Assembly: GCA_028874315.1 (NCBI GenBank)
Contig: JAPPKM010000046.1
Coordinates: forward strand, 364-34,837
DNA length: 34,474 nt
Direction of reading: 5' to 3'
Source of the DNA: Chloroflexota bacterium
GTDB lineage: Bacteria; Chloroflexota; UBA11872
Of the stretch, positions 16,927 through 25,697 are shown piece by piece. The notes beneath the pieces are model-generated. The model was not told the DNA's origin, ran no database searches, and saw only the letters and a list, made by a program, of their open reading frames with translations. A program made the position numbers and the translations under genes. Position 1 is the stretch's first letter. Each line of letters opens with the position of its first letter.

Positions 16927-19343
16927 CCGCAGCCGTTGCCAGCCGCCCACGTCCGCTGGCGCGTGCTTTGCAGCTCCCGCGCACCGCATGGCTGCCGCTA
17001 ACCCTGGTTGGGACGGCCACGCTGGCGCCAATTGTCAGCATTCACGCCGTTGGTTGGGCCCCCGGTACCGAGGTCCTGCTGTCGGTAGCCCTGGTGGCCA
17101 TCCTTGTCGGATTCGCGCTGTCGCGCAGCCGTCTGGCCTCGCGCTGGATTCTTCTCATCGGACTGGTCAGCGACTTGGCCGTGGCCTACGTGGTGGCTTC
17201 CGAGGCCTTTCCGGGTCCTCTCGACGCCGTGCGCAACTTTGTGCTCCTGTTTGGGGAGACCGTGGAGTGGGTCCAGCTTCGTCAGGCTGGGAATCTGGTA
17301 CGCGAACAGCCACTGGCAACAGCCGTGGCCGAGAGCGCCGGACTGTTTCAGGATCTGTTTTTCCGGCTCGAATCGTGGTTCCAGGCCGCGTTCGCATTCC
17401 AGGTCAGTCGCGACAACGTGGTCTTTCTCTTTTGGATGACGATGGCTGCCTGGGGCATGGGTTTCACGGCAGCGTGGGCGGCCTTCCGGCTACGCAATGC
17501 GTATTTGGCGGTCGCGCCCGGCACGCTGGCGATTGCGGTCAACATCACGTACATCGGCCCCGACTGGCCACCGTTCGCGATTTTCCTGATTGCCGCTCTC
17601 GCGCTGACCGTGCACACGCGGTTGGCGTCGCTGGAAGCCCGATGGGAGGACACGCGAACGGACTATTCGGAAGAGCTTGGACCGACCGTCCTCATAGCGA
17701 GTGCTCTGCTGATTACCGGTGTGGTATTTCTGGCGTTGGTCCTGCCAAGGGCTGGCGGGAACCCGCTGGCCGAGGCTTTTTGGACGTACATGGGCGACGG
17801 GTGGGGCAATGTGGAAGCCGGCATTCAGCGCGTGTTCGGAGGAGTCACGAATCCTTCCGGCTCAACCCTGGCCGGACGCGAAACGATGGCGCTGACGGGA
17901 CCGGAACCGTTTGCGCGCAAGGAGACGCTCATCATCGAGAGCACCGTCCCGTCGTACTGGAGAGGACAGACGTTTGATACCTACACGGGTCAGGGCTGGC
18001 GCAGCACGATGCGGCTGCTCGAAGGGCGCAGGGCCAACGAACCACTAACGGATAGCCTGAATCTCAAGTCGCGACTCGCGTCCCGCTCGAATATTGAGAT
18101 CCTGGATTCGAACTCCGCGGTGCTGTTTGCGCCGGGCGACGCCCTGCGGCTCAATCGCCCGTATCAGATACAGGTCGTTGAACGTGATGTGGCAATCGAC
18201 GACTACGCGTCGATCCGCGCCACACGTCGCGTGGGACAACGGCTCGTCTACTCGGTGGACTCGACGTTGGCCGCAGCTACCACCCAGCAGTTGCGCACCG
18301 CCCCGACCACCTATCCCGCGTGGACCGAGCGCTACATCGAGCTTCCTCAACTCCCACCACGTGTTCTGGAGTTCGCCGCGCGCCTGGCCGAAACCGGTGA
18401 CTCGGCCATCGATAGGGCGCGTGCCGCGGAGTTTTTCATGCGTCGCTTTCCGTTCGCGCAGGACACGGAGCCACTGCCCGCGGATCGCGACGCGACCGAC
18501 TACTTTTTGTTTGATCTTCGCCGTGGTCACTCGACACTCATCGCGTCCACCATGGCCGTGTTAGTCAGAGCCATGGGGATTCCGGCGCGCGTGGCCGCAG
18601 GCTACGCCCAGGGCGTCTTTGATCCTGTCACCCAGCGACACATTGTTAACCCCACCGACGCGCACACATGGGTGGAGGTGTATTTCCCGACATACGGCTG
18701 GGTGCTCTTCGAACCTTCAGGTTTCCGAGCACCGGAGGTGCGCGGCGGGGCCGCGGACGGCGCGGAAGGGGATAGTGCAATTAACCCGGACGCCGCGGAC
18801 CTTTCGATGGTTGACGAGTTTCTCGATGAACTGGATGAGTTGGATTCTGCGAACTTCCAGCCGCTGGAGCCGGCTGACGACCTGAATCCCGTTCGGAACT
18901 TTCTGTCAAACCTGGGTGGTGCGATTCTCGCCCTGATCGTTATTGGAGCAACGCTGGTAGTGCTGGCCGCACTCTTCTTGCTCGGCTCGATCGTCCGCGA
19001 CCTGTTGCAAAGTCCGCGCGCAGCGGTCAGTCGGCGCTATGAGCGAATGGTCAAGTGGGCCAATCGTGCTGGGTACAATGCGCCCCACGGGTTTACGCCT
19101 GCGGAGTTCGGCCGCCAACTGGCTGCCGAGCTGTTCCCGACACCGGCCTCGGTCCCCCCAACGCATCTCCCGACTCCGCCCGAGGTTGTTACGGAAACAT
19201 ATGTTCGAGCTACCTACGGACGGCGGCAAATCTCACGGTCGGAGCGACGAATGGTTGACAAGGCCTGGCGACGCATACGCGTCCGTCTTGCCGTTCGCAT
19301 GATTGGTCGGCCCTTGCGTCGGCTGGCACCGACCCGAGCCTGA
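16923..19343 (+). CDS. TgpA-like transglutaminase-domain membrane protein (catalytic Cys position appears to be Ser)
   Basis: Multiple N-terminal TM helices, extracellular domain with GHSTLIASTMAVLVRAMGIPARVAAGYAQG and DAHTWVEVYFPTYGWVLFEPSG, C-terminal TM plus DUF4129-like tail. ATGA overlap with DUF58 gene. Confidence 0.9.
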   Translation: MTAAVASRPRPLARALQLPRTAWLPLTLVGTATLAPIVSIHAVGWAPGTEVLLSVALVAILVGFALSRSRLASRWILLIGLVSDLAVAYVVASEAFPGPLDAVRNFVLLFGETVEWVQLRQAGNLVREQPLATAVAESAGLFQDLFFRLESWFQAAFAFQVSRDNVVFLFWMTMAAWGMGFTAAWAAFRLRNAYLAVAPGTLAIAVNITYIGPDWPPFAIFLIAALALTVHTRLASLEARWEDTRTDYSEELGPTVLIASALLITGVVFLALVLPRAGGNPLAEAFWTYMGDGWGNVEAGIQRVFGGVTNPSGSTLAGRETMALTGPEPFARKETLIIESTVPSYWRGQTFDTYTGQGWRSTMRLLEGRRANEPLTDSLNLKSRLASRSNIEILDSNSAVLFAPGDALRLNRPYQIQVVERDVAIDDYASIRATRRVGQRLVYSVDSTLAAATTQQLRTAPTTYPAWTERYIELPQLPPRVLEFAARLAETGDSAIDRARAAEFFMRRFPFAQDTEPLPADRDATDYFLFDLRRGHSTLIASTMAVLVRAMGIPARVAAGYAQGVFDPVTQRHIVNPTDAHTWVEVYFPTYGWVLFEPSGFRAPEVRGGAADGAEGDSAINPDAADLSMVDEFLDELDELDSANFQPLEPADDLNPVRNFLSNLGGAILALIVIGATLVVLAALFLLGSIVRDLLQSPRAAVSRRYERMVKWANRAGYNAPHGFTPAEFGRQLAAELFPTPASVPPTHLPTPPEVVTETYVRATYGRRQISRSERRMVDKAWRRIRVRLAVRMIGRPLRRLAPTRA

Positions 19344-19346
19344 CCA

Positions 19347-19631
19347 ATGGACCTCGCAGGCGTGCGCGATATTGCGGTAGTGGTGCTAGCGGCAGTGGCG
19401 TTGGTTGCGACACTGATTCTCCTCATAACGGGAATGCTGGTTTGGCGGCTGCTCGCCGCGATCCGGACCGATGTCACACCCATCATTCATTCGGCTCGGG
19501 AGACGGTGGATACCGTCAGAGACACCACCGAACTGGTGAGCGACGTGGTGAAGGACGGCACGAGTTCAACTTCGGGAGCCCTCAAGAAGTTCCGTCGCGT
19601 TTTGCAGATGGCGCTGCGCTGGTGGAGATGA
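19347..19631 (+). CDS. Small membrane protein, DUF948-like
   Basis: One TM helix followed by amphipathic IIHSARETVDTVRDTTELVSDVVKDGTSSTSGALKKF; tightly packed in operon. Confidence 0.7.
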   Translation: MDLAGVRDIAVVVLAAVALVATLILLITGMLVWRLLAAIRTDVTPIIHSARETVDTVRDTTELVSDVVKDGTSSTSGALKKFRRVLQMALRWWR

Positions 19632-19880
19632 GTGGAATCGCACATGGCCTGGATCATCGTAGGCGCAGCCGCCGGGTTTTTTGTGGGCGGAGCGATAGGA
19701 ACCATTGTCGCGCCGCAGCGGGCGCAGAAGATCATGGACACGCTGCCGGAACGGTTGAGCGCCATCCGCAGCGCGGCCGAGCAGGCCGCCCGCGAGGCTG
19801 AAGCGACGGTGCGCCGCCGCTCCCAGCGTTCGCGCGGGCGCCGTCGCCGACGCAGCCGGGGACGTCGCGGTCGGGGCTAA
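19632..19880 (+). CDS. Small YtxH-like membrane protein with Arg-rich tail
   Basis: MAWIIVGAAAGFFVGGAIGTIVAPQRAQKIMDTLPERL; C-term RRRSQRSRGRRRRRSRGRRGRG; GTG 19632 or ATG 19644 start. Confidence 0.7.
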   Translation: MESHMAWIIVGAAAGFFVGGAIGTIVAPQRAQKIMDTLPERLSAIRSAAEQAAREAEATVRRRSQRSRGRRRRRSRGRRGRG

Positions 19881-20194
19881 TGGAAATCGCGCGCGACATC
19901 GCGATCATCGTCCTGGTCGTTCAAGGGCTGATCATTGGGCTGGCAGCCTTCGTGGCCGGAGTTCTTGGGGCCATCGCCATCGTGGAAGCCACCGTGAACG
20001 TACGGCGCGGACTGCGGCGGACCGCCGCGAAGATGGAGCGGACAAACAAGCGTGTGGACTCGATTGTCGAGACGCGAGTTCTGCCACCAATCATCCAGTA
20101 CCACCGTGGGCGGGCAGCGGCGCGATCCACGCTGGAGCAGGCACGGCGCGCGCTGGACGATCTGAAACGGACAGCCGGGGTCGGCGGAGGCTAG
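19880..20194 (+). CDS. Small membrane protein, hypothetical
   Basis: TAATG overlap with preceding gene; one TM helix plus basic helical tail. Confidence 0.65.
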   Translation: MEIARDIAIIVLVVQGLIIGLAAFVAGVLGAIAIVEATVNVRRGLRRTAAKMERTNKRVDSIVETRVLPPIIQYHRGRAAARSTLEQARRALDDLKRTAGVGGG

Positions 20195-20218
20195 ACGGCA
20201 AGCAGCCGAGGGCGTTGC

Positions 20219-20851
20219 TTACACGCTGTTGAGTTCATCCCGCAATGCTCTGAGCTGTCGGTAGCAGCAGACGAGGTCTTCAAACGAGTAGCGTGTATTC
20301 AAACCGCTGGGACTCGGAACAAGAAACACCACCGAGGATTCCAGCGCGCGGGCCTGCCGGCCCGGCCATGGGCGCGGCGGTCCAGAGAGGCCCTCGCCAT
20401 ATCTCAGGTAGTTGCGATAGCCGCCGATACCCTGAAAGCAGACGAGGCGGGGCTGGAAGCGCCTGATCTTCTCCTTGAGGACCGGCGCCCAGCGGCGGTA
20501 GTCGGCGGTGCGAAGGTCCCTGGCCGTCGGGGTCGGGCGCTTCACGACGTCCGTGAGTCCGATACCGAATTCCAAAACGCGGGCGTCGGTCCTTGGCCCC
20601 AAGGGCTCGCCGAACAGGCCGGCCTGGTTGGCGGCCTTCCAGAACCGGTTGCCTGGACGGGCGTAGTAGTGGCCAGCCCGAACGGAGTACGCGCCGGGAT
20701 TGATTCCGACGAGCACGATATCGAGTCCGGGCTCTAGGTAGTCAGGCAGCGTGGTCGCAGATCTCCCGCATTCGCCGGCCGAGCTTTGGCTGGTCGTTTG
20801 CGGCACCAAGGCGAAACTCCGCACACTTTTCGCAGATCGACATTGAACCAA
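20219..20851 (-). CDS. mug: Mug-type mismatch-specific uracil/thymine-DNA glycosylase; exact N-terminus uncertain
   Basis: DYLEPGLDIVLVGINPGAYSVRAGHYYARPGNRFWKAANQAGL and VFLVPSPSGLN; residues before DYLEPG do not look like the family. Confidence 0.85.
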   Translation of the reverse strand: MVQCRSAKSVRSFALVPQTTSQSSAGECGRSATTLPDYLEPGLDIVLVGINPGAYSVRAGHYYARPGNRFWKAANQAGLFGEPLGPRTDARVLEFGIGLTDVVKRPTPTARDLRTADYRRWAPVLKEKIRRFQPRLVCFQGIGGYRNYLRYGEGLSGPPRPWPGRQARALESSVVFLVPSPSGLNTRYSFEDLVCCYRQLRALRDELNSV

Positions 20852-20856
20852 ACGGC

Positions 20857-21459
20857 TTGCAAATCACCGAGGCGTCTCGGGATCGAGTGACAGTCGCCGA
20901 AGCATCGGCAGGCGAAGCGTCCGGCGTGCAGTTGCCGCCGGTTATTTCCGCCGACGACATATCACAGCGCGTTGGTGAGCTTGGCGCGGAAATCTCGGAG
21001 GCTTACGCGGGTCGCGAGCCGGTTTTGGTACTGGTGCTGCACGGGGCGTTTATCTTTGCCGCCGACCTTGCCCGTGCCCTGACGACGGGGCACCGGGTGG
21101 AGTCGCTGGCGCTAGCCTCCTATGACGGTCGCGAGTCAAGCGGCGAGGTGCAGGTCTCGAAGGACCTGGGTTATGACATCACCGGACGAGACGTGCTGAT
21201 CGTGGAGGACATCGTGGATACCGGCCGGACGGCGGCGGCCGCGCTGGCGTTGCTGGAATCCCGCGGGCCGCGTTCGATCGAGGTGGTGACGCTGCTGGAC
21301 AAGCCCTCGCGCCGCGTGATGGACGTCTCGCCGCGCTGGGTCGGGTTCGAGATCGAGAACATATTCGTGGTTGGCTACGGGCTCGACCTGGACGGGCGAT
21401 TTCGGGGGTTGCCGTATATTGCGGACGCAGACGCCATGGATTTGAAGGGCGACGCATAG
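20857..21459 (+). CDS. hpt: Hypoxanthine phosphoribosyltransferase; start may be GTG 20926
   Basis: PVLVLVLHGAFIFAADLARAL, PRPP loop VLIVEDIVDTGRTAAAAL, YGLDLDGRFRGLPYI. Confidence 0.93.
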   Translation: MQITEASRDRVTVAEASAGEASGVQLPPVISADDISQRVGELGAEISEAYAGREPVLVLVLHGAFIFAADLARALTTGHRVESLALASYDGRESSGEVQVSKDLGYDITGRDVLIVEDIVDTGRTAAAALALLESRGPRSIEVVTLLDKPSRRVMDVSPRWVGFEIENIFVVGYGLDLDGRFRGLPYIADADAMDLKGDA

Positions 21460-21463
21460 CCTG

Positions 21464-22240
21464 ATGCCTCTGGTCACCGTCGACGATCGCAGTGTCTCGC
21501 TGGACGTGCGAGGTAGTGGCAGCACCACGGTCCTGTTCATACACGGCGTAGGGCCGGGTGGCGCCGCGTGGGACCTCGTCACCCAGGGGTTAGCCGACAC
21601 GTGCCGCGCGTTTGTGCTCGACTTTCCCGGTTTCGGCCAGAGCGAGCGCGGGGATGCGACAGGTTCCATCGACGACGCGGCAACGCTGGTGCACCGCGTG
21701 TTGCACGCGCAGGGAAACGCCGAGGCAGTGCCGATCGTGGGGCACGCATACGGAGGACTGGTCGCGCTGAACTTCGCGGCTCGATTCCCGAGCCACGTCA
21801 GCCACCTGGCCCTGGTTTCGACGGCGGGATTCGACCGGGACCCGCGTGCAAGCGTGGAGCGCCTGAACGGAATCGAGAACGGTGGCTGGGAAGCCGACGG
21901 GGCCGACGCGTGGCTGCGCGCGGGGCTGATGGAGGACCTGGCGGAGGCGCACTTTGCGGCCATGCGCGACGCGGCGGCCGCCGTGGACGCCGACCTGATC
22001 GCCGGGTGCCTGTCCAGCAGCGCTCGCCGGGTGTTGCTGGAGGAGGCGGCCGAGATCGCGGCACCGACGCTACTGGTGCGCGGCTCGGACGATCCGTTTG
22101 TGAGCGACAGCGACGTTCAGATCCTGGCGGCTCGGCTGGCCGGGGCCGAGGTCTTTACGCTGCCCGATGTGGGCCATTGGCCGAGCCTTGAGGCGCCTGA
22201 CGAATTGCGCGCGGAGTTGGTTCGATTCCTGGGACTCTGA
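21464..22240 (+). CDS. Alpha/beta hydrolase
   Basis: VLFIHGVGPGGAAWDLV, VGHAYGGLVALNFA, LLVRGSDDPFVSDSD, DVGHWPSLEAPDEL. The elbow reads GHAYGG (Ala in the usual nucleophile position). Confidence 0.88.
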   Translation: MPLVTVDDRSVSLDVRGSGSTTVLFIHGVGPGGAAWDLVTQGLADTCRAFVLDFPGFGQSERGDATGSIDDAATLVHRVLHAQGNAEAVPIVGHAYGGLVALNFAARFPSHVSHLALVSTAGFDRDPRASVERLNGIENGGWEADGADAWLRAGLMEDLAEAHFAAMRDAAAAVDADLIAGCLSSSARRVLLEEAAEIAAPTLLVRGSDDPFVSDSDVQILAARLAGAEVFTLPDVGHWPSLEAPDELRAELVRFLGL

Positions 22241-22300
22241 CCGCGGACAGCTAGTGCTAGCCTTCGCGCTGACGCGCGCACCACACGACGGACACTGGGC

Positions 22301-23125
22301 ATGAAATTCGTTCGTTACGCCACCGAATCCGGGACAGCCCTTGGCTCTCTGAAGGAGTCGGGCGCCGTTTACGCCGTCAGCGGCGACATGTTCGGCGAGT
22401 ACGAGGTCGGGGCGCAGGTCGGCACCGTTGACGACCTGGAGCTGCTAGCGCCGGTGGATCCCGGCAACGTGATCGCCGTCGGGGCCAACTACCTGGCGCA
22501 CATCCTGGAAGGCCACGACGAGGACGCCATTCCGAAGTTCCCGATGCTGTTCATGAAGCCCAACTCGGCCATCACCGGACCCGGAGCGCCAATCGTGCTG
22601 CCGGACCCGGCGAAGTTCACCCAGTCGATGAATGACCCGGACTTGCAGAAGGATCCGTTCGGCGAGGTGCACTACGAGGCCGAACTGGTGGCGGTGATCG
22701 GGAAGACCTGCCGAAACGTCTCGGAGGACGAGGCGCTGGACTACGTGCTGGGCTATAGCTGCGGCAACGACGTCAGCGCGCGCGGCCTGCAGGTCAAGGA
22801 GATGGCCACCGGTGTCCTGCTGATGAGCAAGGGGATGGACACGTTTGCGCCGCTCGGCCCGTGCATCGCCACCGATCTCGACCCATCCAACCTCGAGATC
22901 ATGGCCCGGCTCAACGGCGAAGTGAAGCAGCACAGCAACACCAACGACCTGCTGTTCAACGTGGCGGCCCTTGTTGCCTACACCTCGCAGGGTGTGACCC
23001 TCAATCCCGGCGACTGCATCTACACGGGTACGTGCGCCGGGCCGTCAGCACTCTCGCCAGGCGATGTGATTGAGATTGAGGTCGAAGGCGTGGGCGTGCT
23101 GAGCAACCCGGTGGTGGCCGCCTAG
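22301..23125 (+). CDS. Fumarylacetoacetate hydrolase (FAH) family protein
   Basis: VIAVGANYLAHILE, PMLFMKPNSAITGPGAPIVLP, EVHYEAELVAVIGKTCRNVSEDEALDYVLGYSCGNDVSAR. Confidence 0.92.
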   Translation: MKFVRYATESGTALGSLKESGAVYAVSGDMFGEYEVGAQVGTVDDLELLAPVDPGNVIAVGANYLAHILEGHDEDAIPKFPMLFMKPNSAITGPGAPIVLPDPAKFTQSMNDPDLQKDPFGEVHYEAELVAVIGKTCRNVSEDEALDYVLGYSCGNDVSARGLQVKEMATGVLLMSKGMDTFAPLGPCIATDLDPSNLEIMARLNGEVKQHSNTNDLLFNVAALVAYTSQGVTLNPGDCIYTGTCAGPSALSPGDVIEIEVEGVGVLSNPVVAA

Positions 23126-23146
23126 CGGGCCATCGGTGCTAGCGGC

Positions 23147-24412
23147 ATGATCCGCAGATTCGACCTGCCATACGGCGAAGAGACGCTTGCCGTCGGCACG
23201 GCCAGCGTTGACGTGACTGGGGTCTACACGCCCCGACCGACGCCGCCGGCGCGCAACCCCCGGGGGCTGATTCGAGAGGCGCTGGACAACCCGATCGGGT
23301 CCGAAACGCTACGCGAAGCGGCGCGGGGGAAGGCGAGCGCTCTCGTGCTGATCGACGATATTACGCGGGAGACGCCAGCGGACTTGCTACTGCCGCCGAT
23401 CCTGGACGACCTGAAGTCGGCGGGGATCGCGGCGGACGACATCCTGGTAATGATCGCTCTGGGCACGCACCGGCCAATGACGGACGCCGAGGTCCGGCGC
23501 AAGGTCGGTGACGAGGTGCTGGGGCGGGTGCGGGTGACGCAACACGATCACCGTACGGCGCCCCTGCGCGACCTGGGCGTGACGCCGAGCGGGACGCCGA
23601 TCGAGGTCAACGAGCACCTGTTCGAGGCCGACATCGTGATTGGGACCGGCGCGGTGGTGCCGCACCACATTGCGGGGTTCTCGGCGGGCGCCAAGATCGT
23701 GCAGCCGGGAGTATCGGGGGCCGCCACCACGGCCGCCACGCACATGTTCAGCGCCAAGGCACGGACGCCGTTGCTGGGTCAAGTCGACACGCCGGTACGC
23801 GCCGAGATGGAGCTGATTGCCGAGCGTTGCGGTATGCAGCACGTATTGAACGTGACGCTCAATGCCGACGGGCGGATCGTGACGGCTCGCTTTGGCGCCA
23901 CGCGGCCTACGTATCGACGGGCCGTCGAAGACGCCCGGCGCATTTACGGCGTTCGCGCACCCGCCGGGCTGGACGCGGTGGTGGCGGGATCGCATCCGTG
24001 CGACATCGAGTTCTGGCAGGCCCACAAGAGCCTGTATCCCGCGATGCTGATGGTGCGGCCGGGCGGGACCATCATCGTGGTGACGCCGTGCCCGGAAGGC
24101 GTGGCCGTGACGCATCCCGACATGCTGGACTACACGGCGCAGCCGGCGGACGAGTTGTTGCGACGCTACGAGCGCAACGAGATCGACGACCGCGTGGCCG
24201 CATCGCTGGCCGTGGCCTGGGCCAGGGTCCGGGAATACGCGCGCGTGGTGCTGGTATCGGACGGCATCGCGCCACACGAGGCAGAGGCGCTTGGGTTCGA
24301 TACGGCGCCGGATGTGGAGACCGCGCTTTCGGCCCTGGCACGGACAAGCGGCACCGCACCGCAGGTTGGGGTCTTGACGCACGCACCGGACACGCTGCCG
24401 CTGGTGGCCTGA
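23147..24412 (+). CDS. Nickel-dependent lactate racemase family (LarA homolog)
   Basis: ALVLIDDITRETPADLLLPPILDDL, IALGTHRPMTDAEVRRKVG, VVPHHIAGFSAGAKIVQPGVSGAATTAATH (LarA N-terminal domain and cofactor-Lys region). Confidence 0.9.
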   Translation: MIRRFDLPYGEETLAVGTASVDVTGVYTPRPTPPARNPRGLIREALDNPIGSETLREAARGKASALVLIDDITRETPADLLLPPILDDLKSAGIAADDILVMIALGTHRPMTDAEVRRKVGDEVLGRVRVTQHDHRTAPLRDLGVTPSGTPIEVNEHLFEADIVIGTGAVVPHHIAGFSAGAKIVQPGVSGAATTAATHMFSAKARTPLLGQVDTPVRAEMELIAERCGMQHVLNVTLNADGRIVTARFGATRPTYRRAVEDARRIYGVRAPAGLDAVVAGSHPCDIEFWQAHKSLYPAMLMVRPGGTIIVVTPCPEGVAVTHPDMLDYTAQPADELLRRYERNEIDDRVAASLAVAWARVREYARVVLVSDGIAPHEAEALGFDTAPDVETALSALARTSGTAPQVGVLTHAPDTLPLVA

Positions 24413-24415
24413 GGT

Positions 24416-25645
24416 ATGGACCGTTGGGCCGTCATCGCCGACGACCTGACGGGGGCGCTGGATACCGCGCTGCAATTTCGGAAGGCCGGCCTGCAGACCA
24501 TGGTTTCGACTCGTGCCCGCGTCTGGCCATCGCACGGATCGGTGGTTGCCTTGAGCACCGAATCCAGACACGTTTCGGCCGCCAATGCCGCCGCGAGTGT
24601 GAAGGCCGCGTTTCACGCGCTGCCATGCGGAACGTCGGCGCGGATTTACAAGAAGACCGACTCGCTGCTGCGCGGGAACATTGGGGCCGAGTTGCGAGCG
24701 CTGTTCGAGGCCACCGGCTCGGGCCCGCTGGTGTTTGCGCCTGCCTATCCGACCGGCGGCCGGACGACGGTGGATGGGATTCATCGGCTGGAGGGTGTGC
24801 CTGTCGCCGACGCCACGCCGGGGCGAGACCCGGTAACTCCGATTCGGGAATCGCACATTCCGACCCTCTTGAGGAACAGCGCTGGGCTGAAGACGGAGCA
24901 TGTGCCGCTCGACGTCGTCCGGGGAGATCCAGACGGCTTGGTCGACGTGCTTACGAGGGCACAGGGGACCGGCGTTGATGTCGTGGTGCCGGACGTGGAG
25001 ACGGACGGCGACCTGCGGGCCATCGCGTGGGCCCTGCGCTCGTCCGCTGCCGGGCGCATCAGCGCGGGATCGGCCGGGCTTGCCGAGTATTTGGCGCAAC
25101 CCGATCAGAGCCCACTCCGACCTGTGGGCCTGGAGCGATCGGCATTCGTGGCAGCCGTGGTAGGCACACCCAGCGCCCATACCAAGGTGCAGGTCGAGCG
25201 CGCGCTCAGCAGGGGCTTTGCACGGCGCATGCGAATTCGAAGTGGAGCGGACATCGAAGCCGCCGTTCGAGAGACGCGCCTGTATAGGTCGAATGACCGG
25301 TTGACGGTTTTCGATACGACGATTGAGGGAACGGCGCCGCGACCCAAGGAACGCCGACGCCACCTAGGGTACGTGGTCGAGCTTTGCAGAGCCATCGCGG
25401 ACGCCGCGGATCAGCCGGGCTTGATTCTCACGGGTGGGGATACCGCACGCGCCGCGTTGGATGCGCTGGAGGTGGACGCCATCGAGGTCCTGGGGGAGAT
25501 CGAGTGGGGCGTGCCCGGCGGGCATGCGCTGCGCGGTACACGCCGGGTGGCGTCTGTCGTGACCAAGGGCGGGACCATGGGAGGTCCGGACGCGCTGACG
25601 ACCGCCTTCAGGCGCCTATGCTCCACGGTGAGCCAGGCAGCATGA
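24416..25645 (+). CDS. Four-carbon acid sugar kinase family protein (DUF1537)
   Basis: WAVIADDLTGALDTALQFRKAGLQTMV, RIYKKTDSLLRGNIGAELRALFE, LVFAPAYPTGGRTTVDG, LILTGGDTARAAL, VTKGGTMGGPDAL. Confidence 0.92.
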   Translation: MDRWAVIADDLTGALDTALQFRKAGLQTMVSTRARVWPSHGSVVALSTESRHVSAANAAASVKAAFHALPCGTSARIYKKTDSLLRGNIGAELRALFEATGSGPLVFAPAYPTGGRTTVDGIHRLEGVPVADATPGRDPVTPIRESHIPTLLRNSAGLKTEHVPLDVVRGDPDGLVDVLTRAQGTGVDVVVPDVETDGDLRAIAWALRSSAAGRISAGSAGLAEYLAQPDQSPLRPVGLERSAFVAAVVGTPSAHTKVQVERALSRGFARRMRIRSGADIEAAVRETRLYRSNDRLTVFDTTIEGTAPRPKERRRHLGYVVELCRAIADAADQPGLILTGGDTARAALDALEVDAIEVLGEIEWGVPGGHALRGTRRVASVVTKGGTMGGPDALTTAFRRLCSTVSQAA

Positions 25646-25697
25646 CGTTACGGCTTTCAAACGAGCGCCCAATGCCGCACCACAGGTATCCGAGATC

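Noticed and set aside
16862-17977. 371-aa + strand ORF overlapping the transglutaminase gene
   Set aside because: Alternate-frame shadow of DUF58/TgpA genes with Arg/Gly-rich composition.
6230-23145. Apparent clustering of CTAG tetranucleotides at gene ends and intergenic junctions
   Set aside because: CTAG also occurs inside several coding regions here, and TAG stop codons bias the pattern; would need a genome-wide count.
23387-25363. 658-aa ORF on the - strand antisense to the LarA and DUF1537 genes
   Set aside because: Low-complexity Arg/His/Gly-rich translation with no recognisable domain, opposite two well-supported genes; expected in GC-rich coding DNA.
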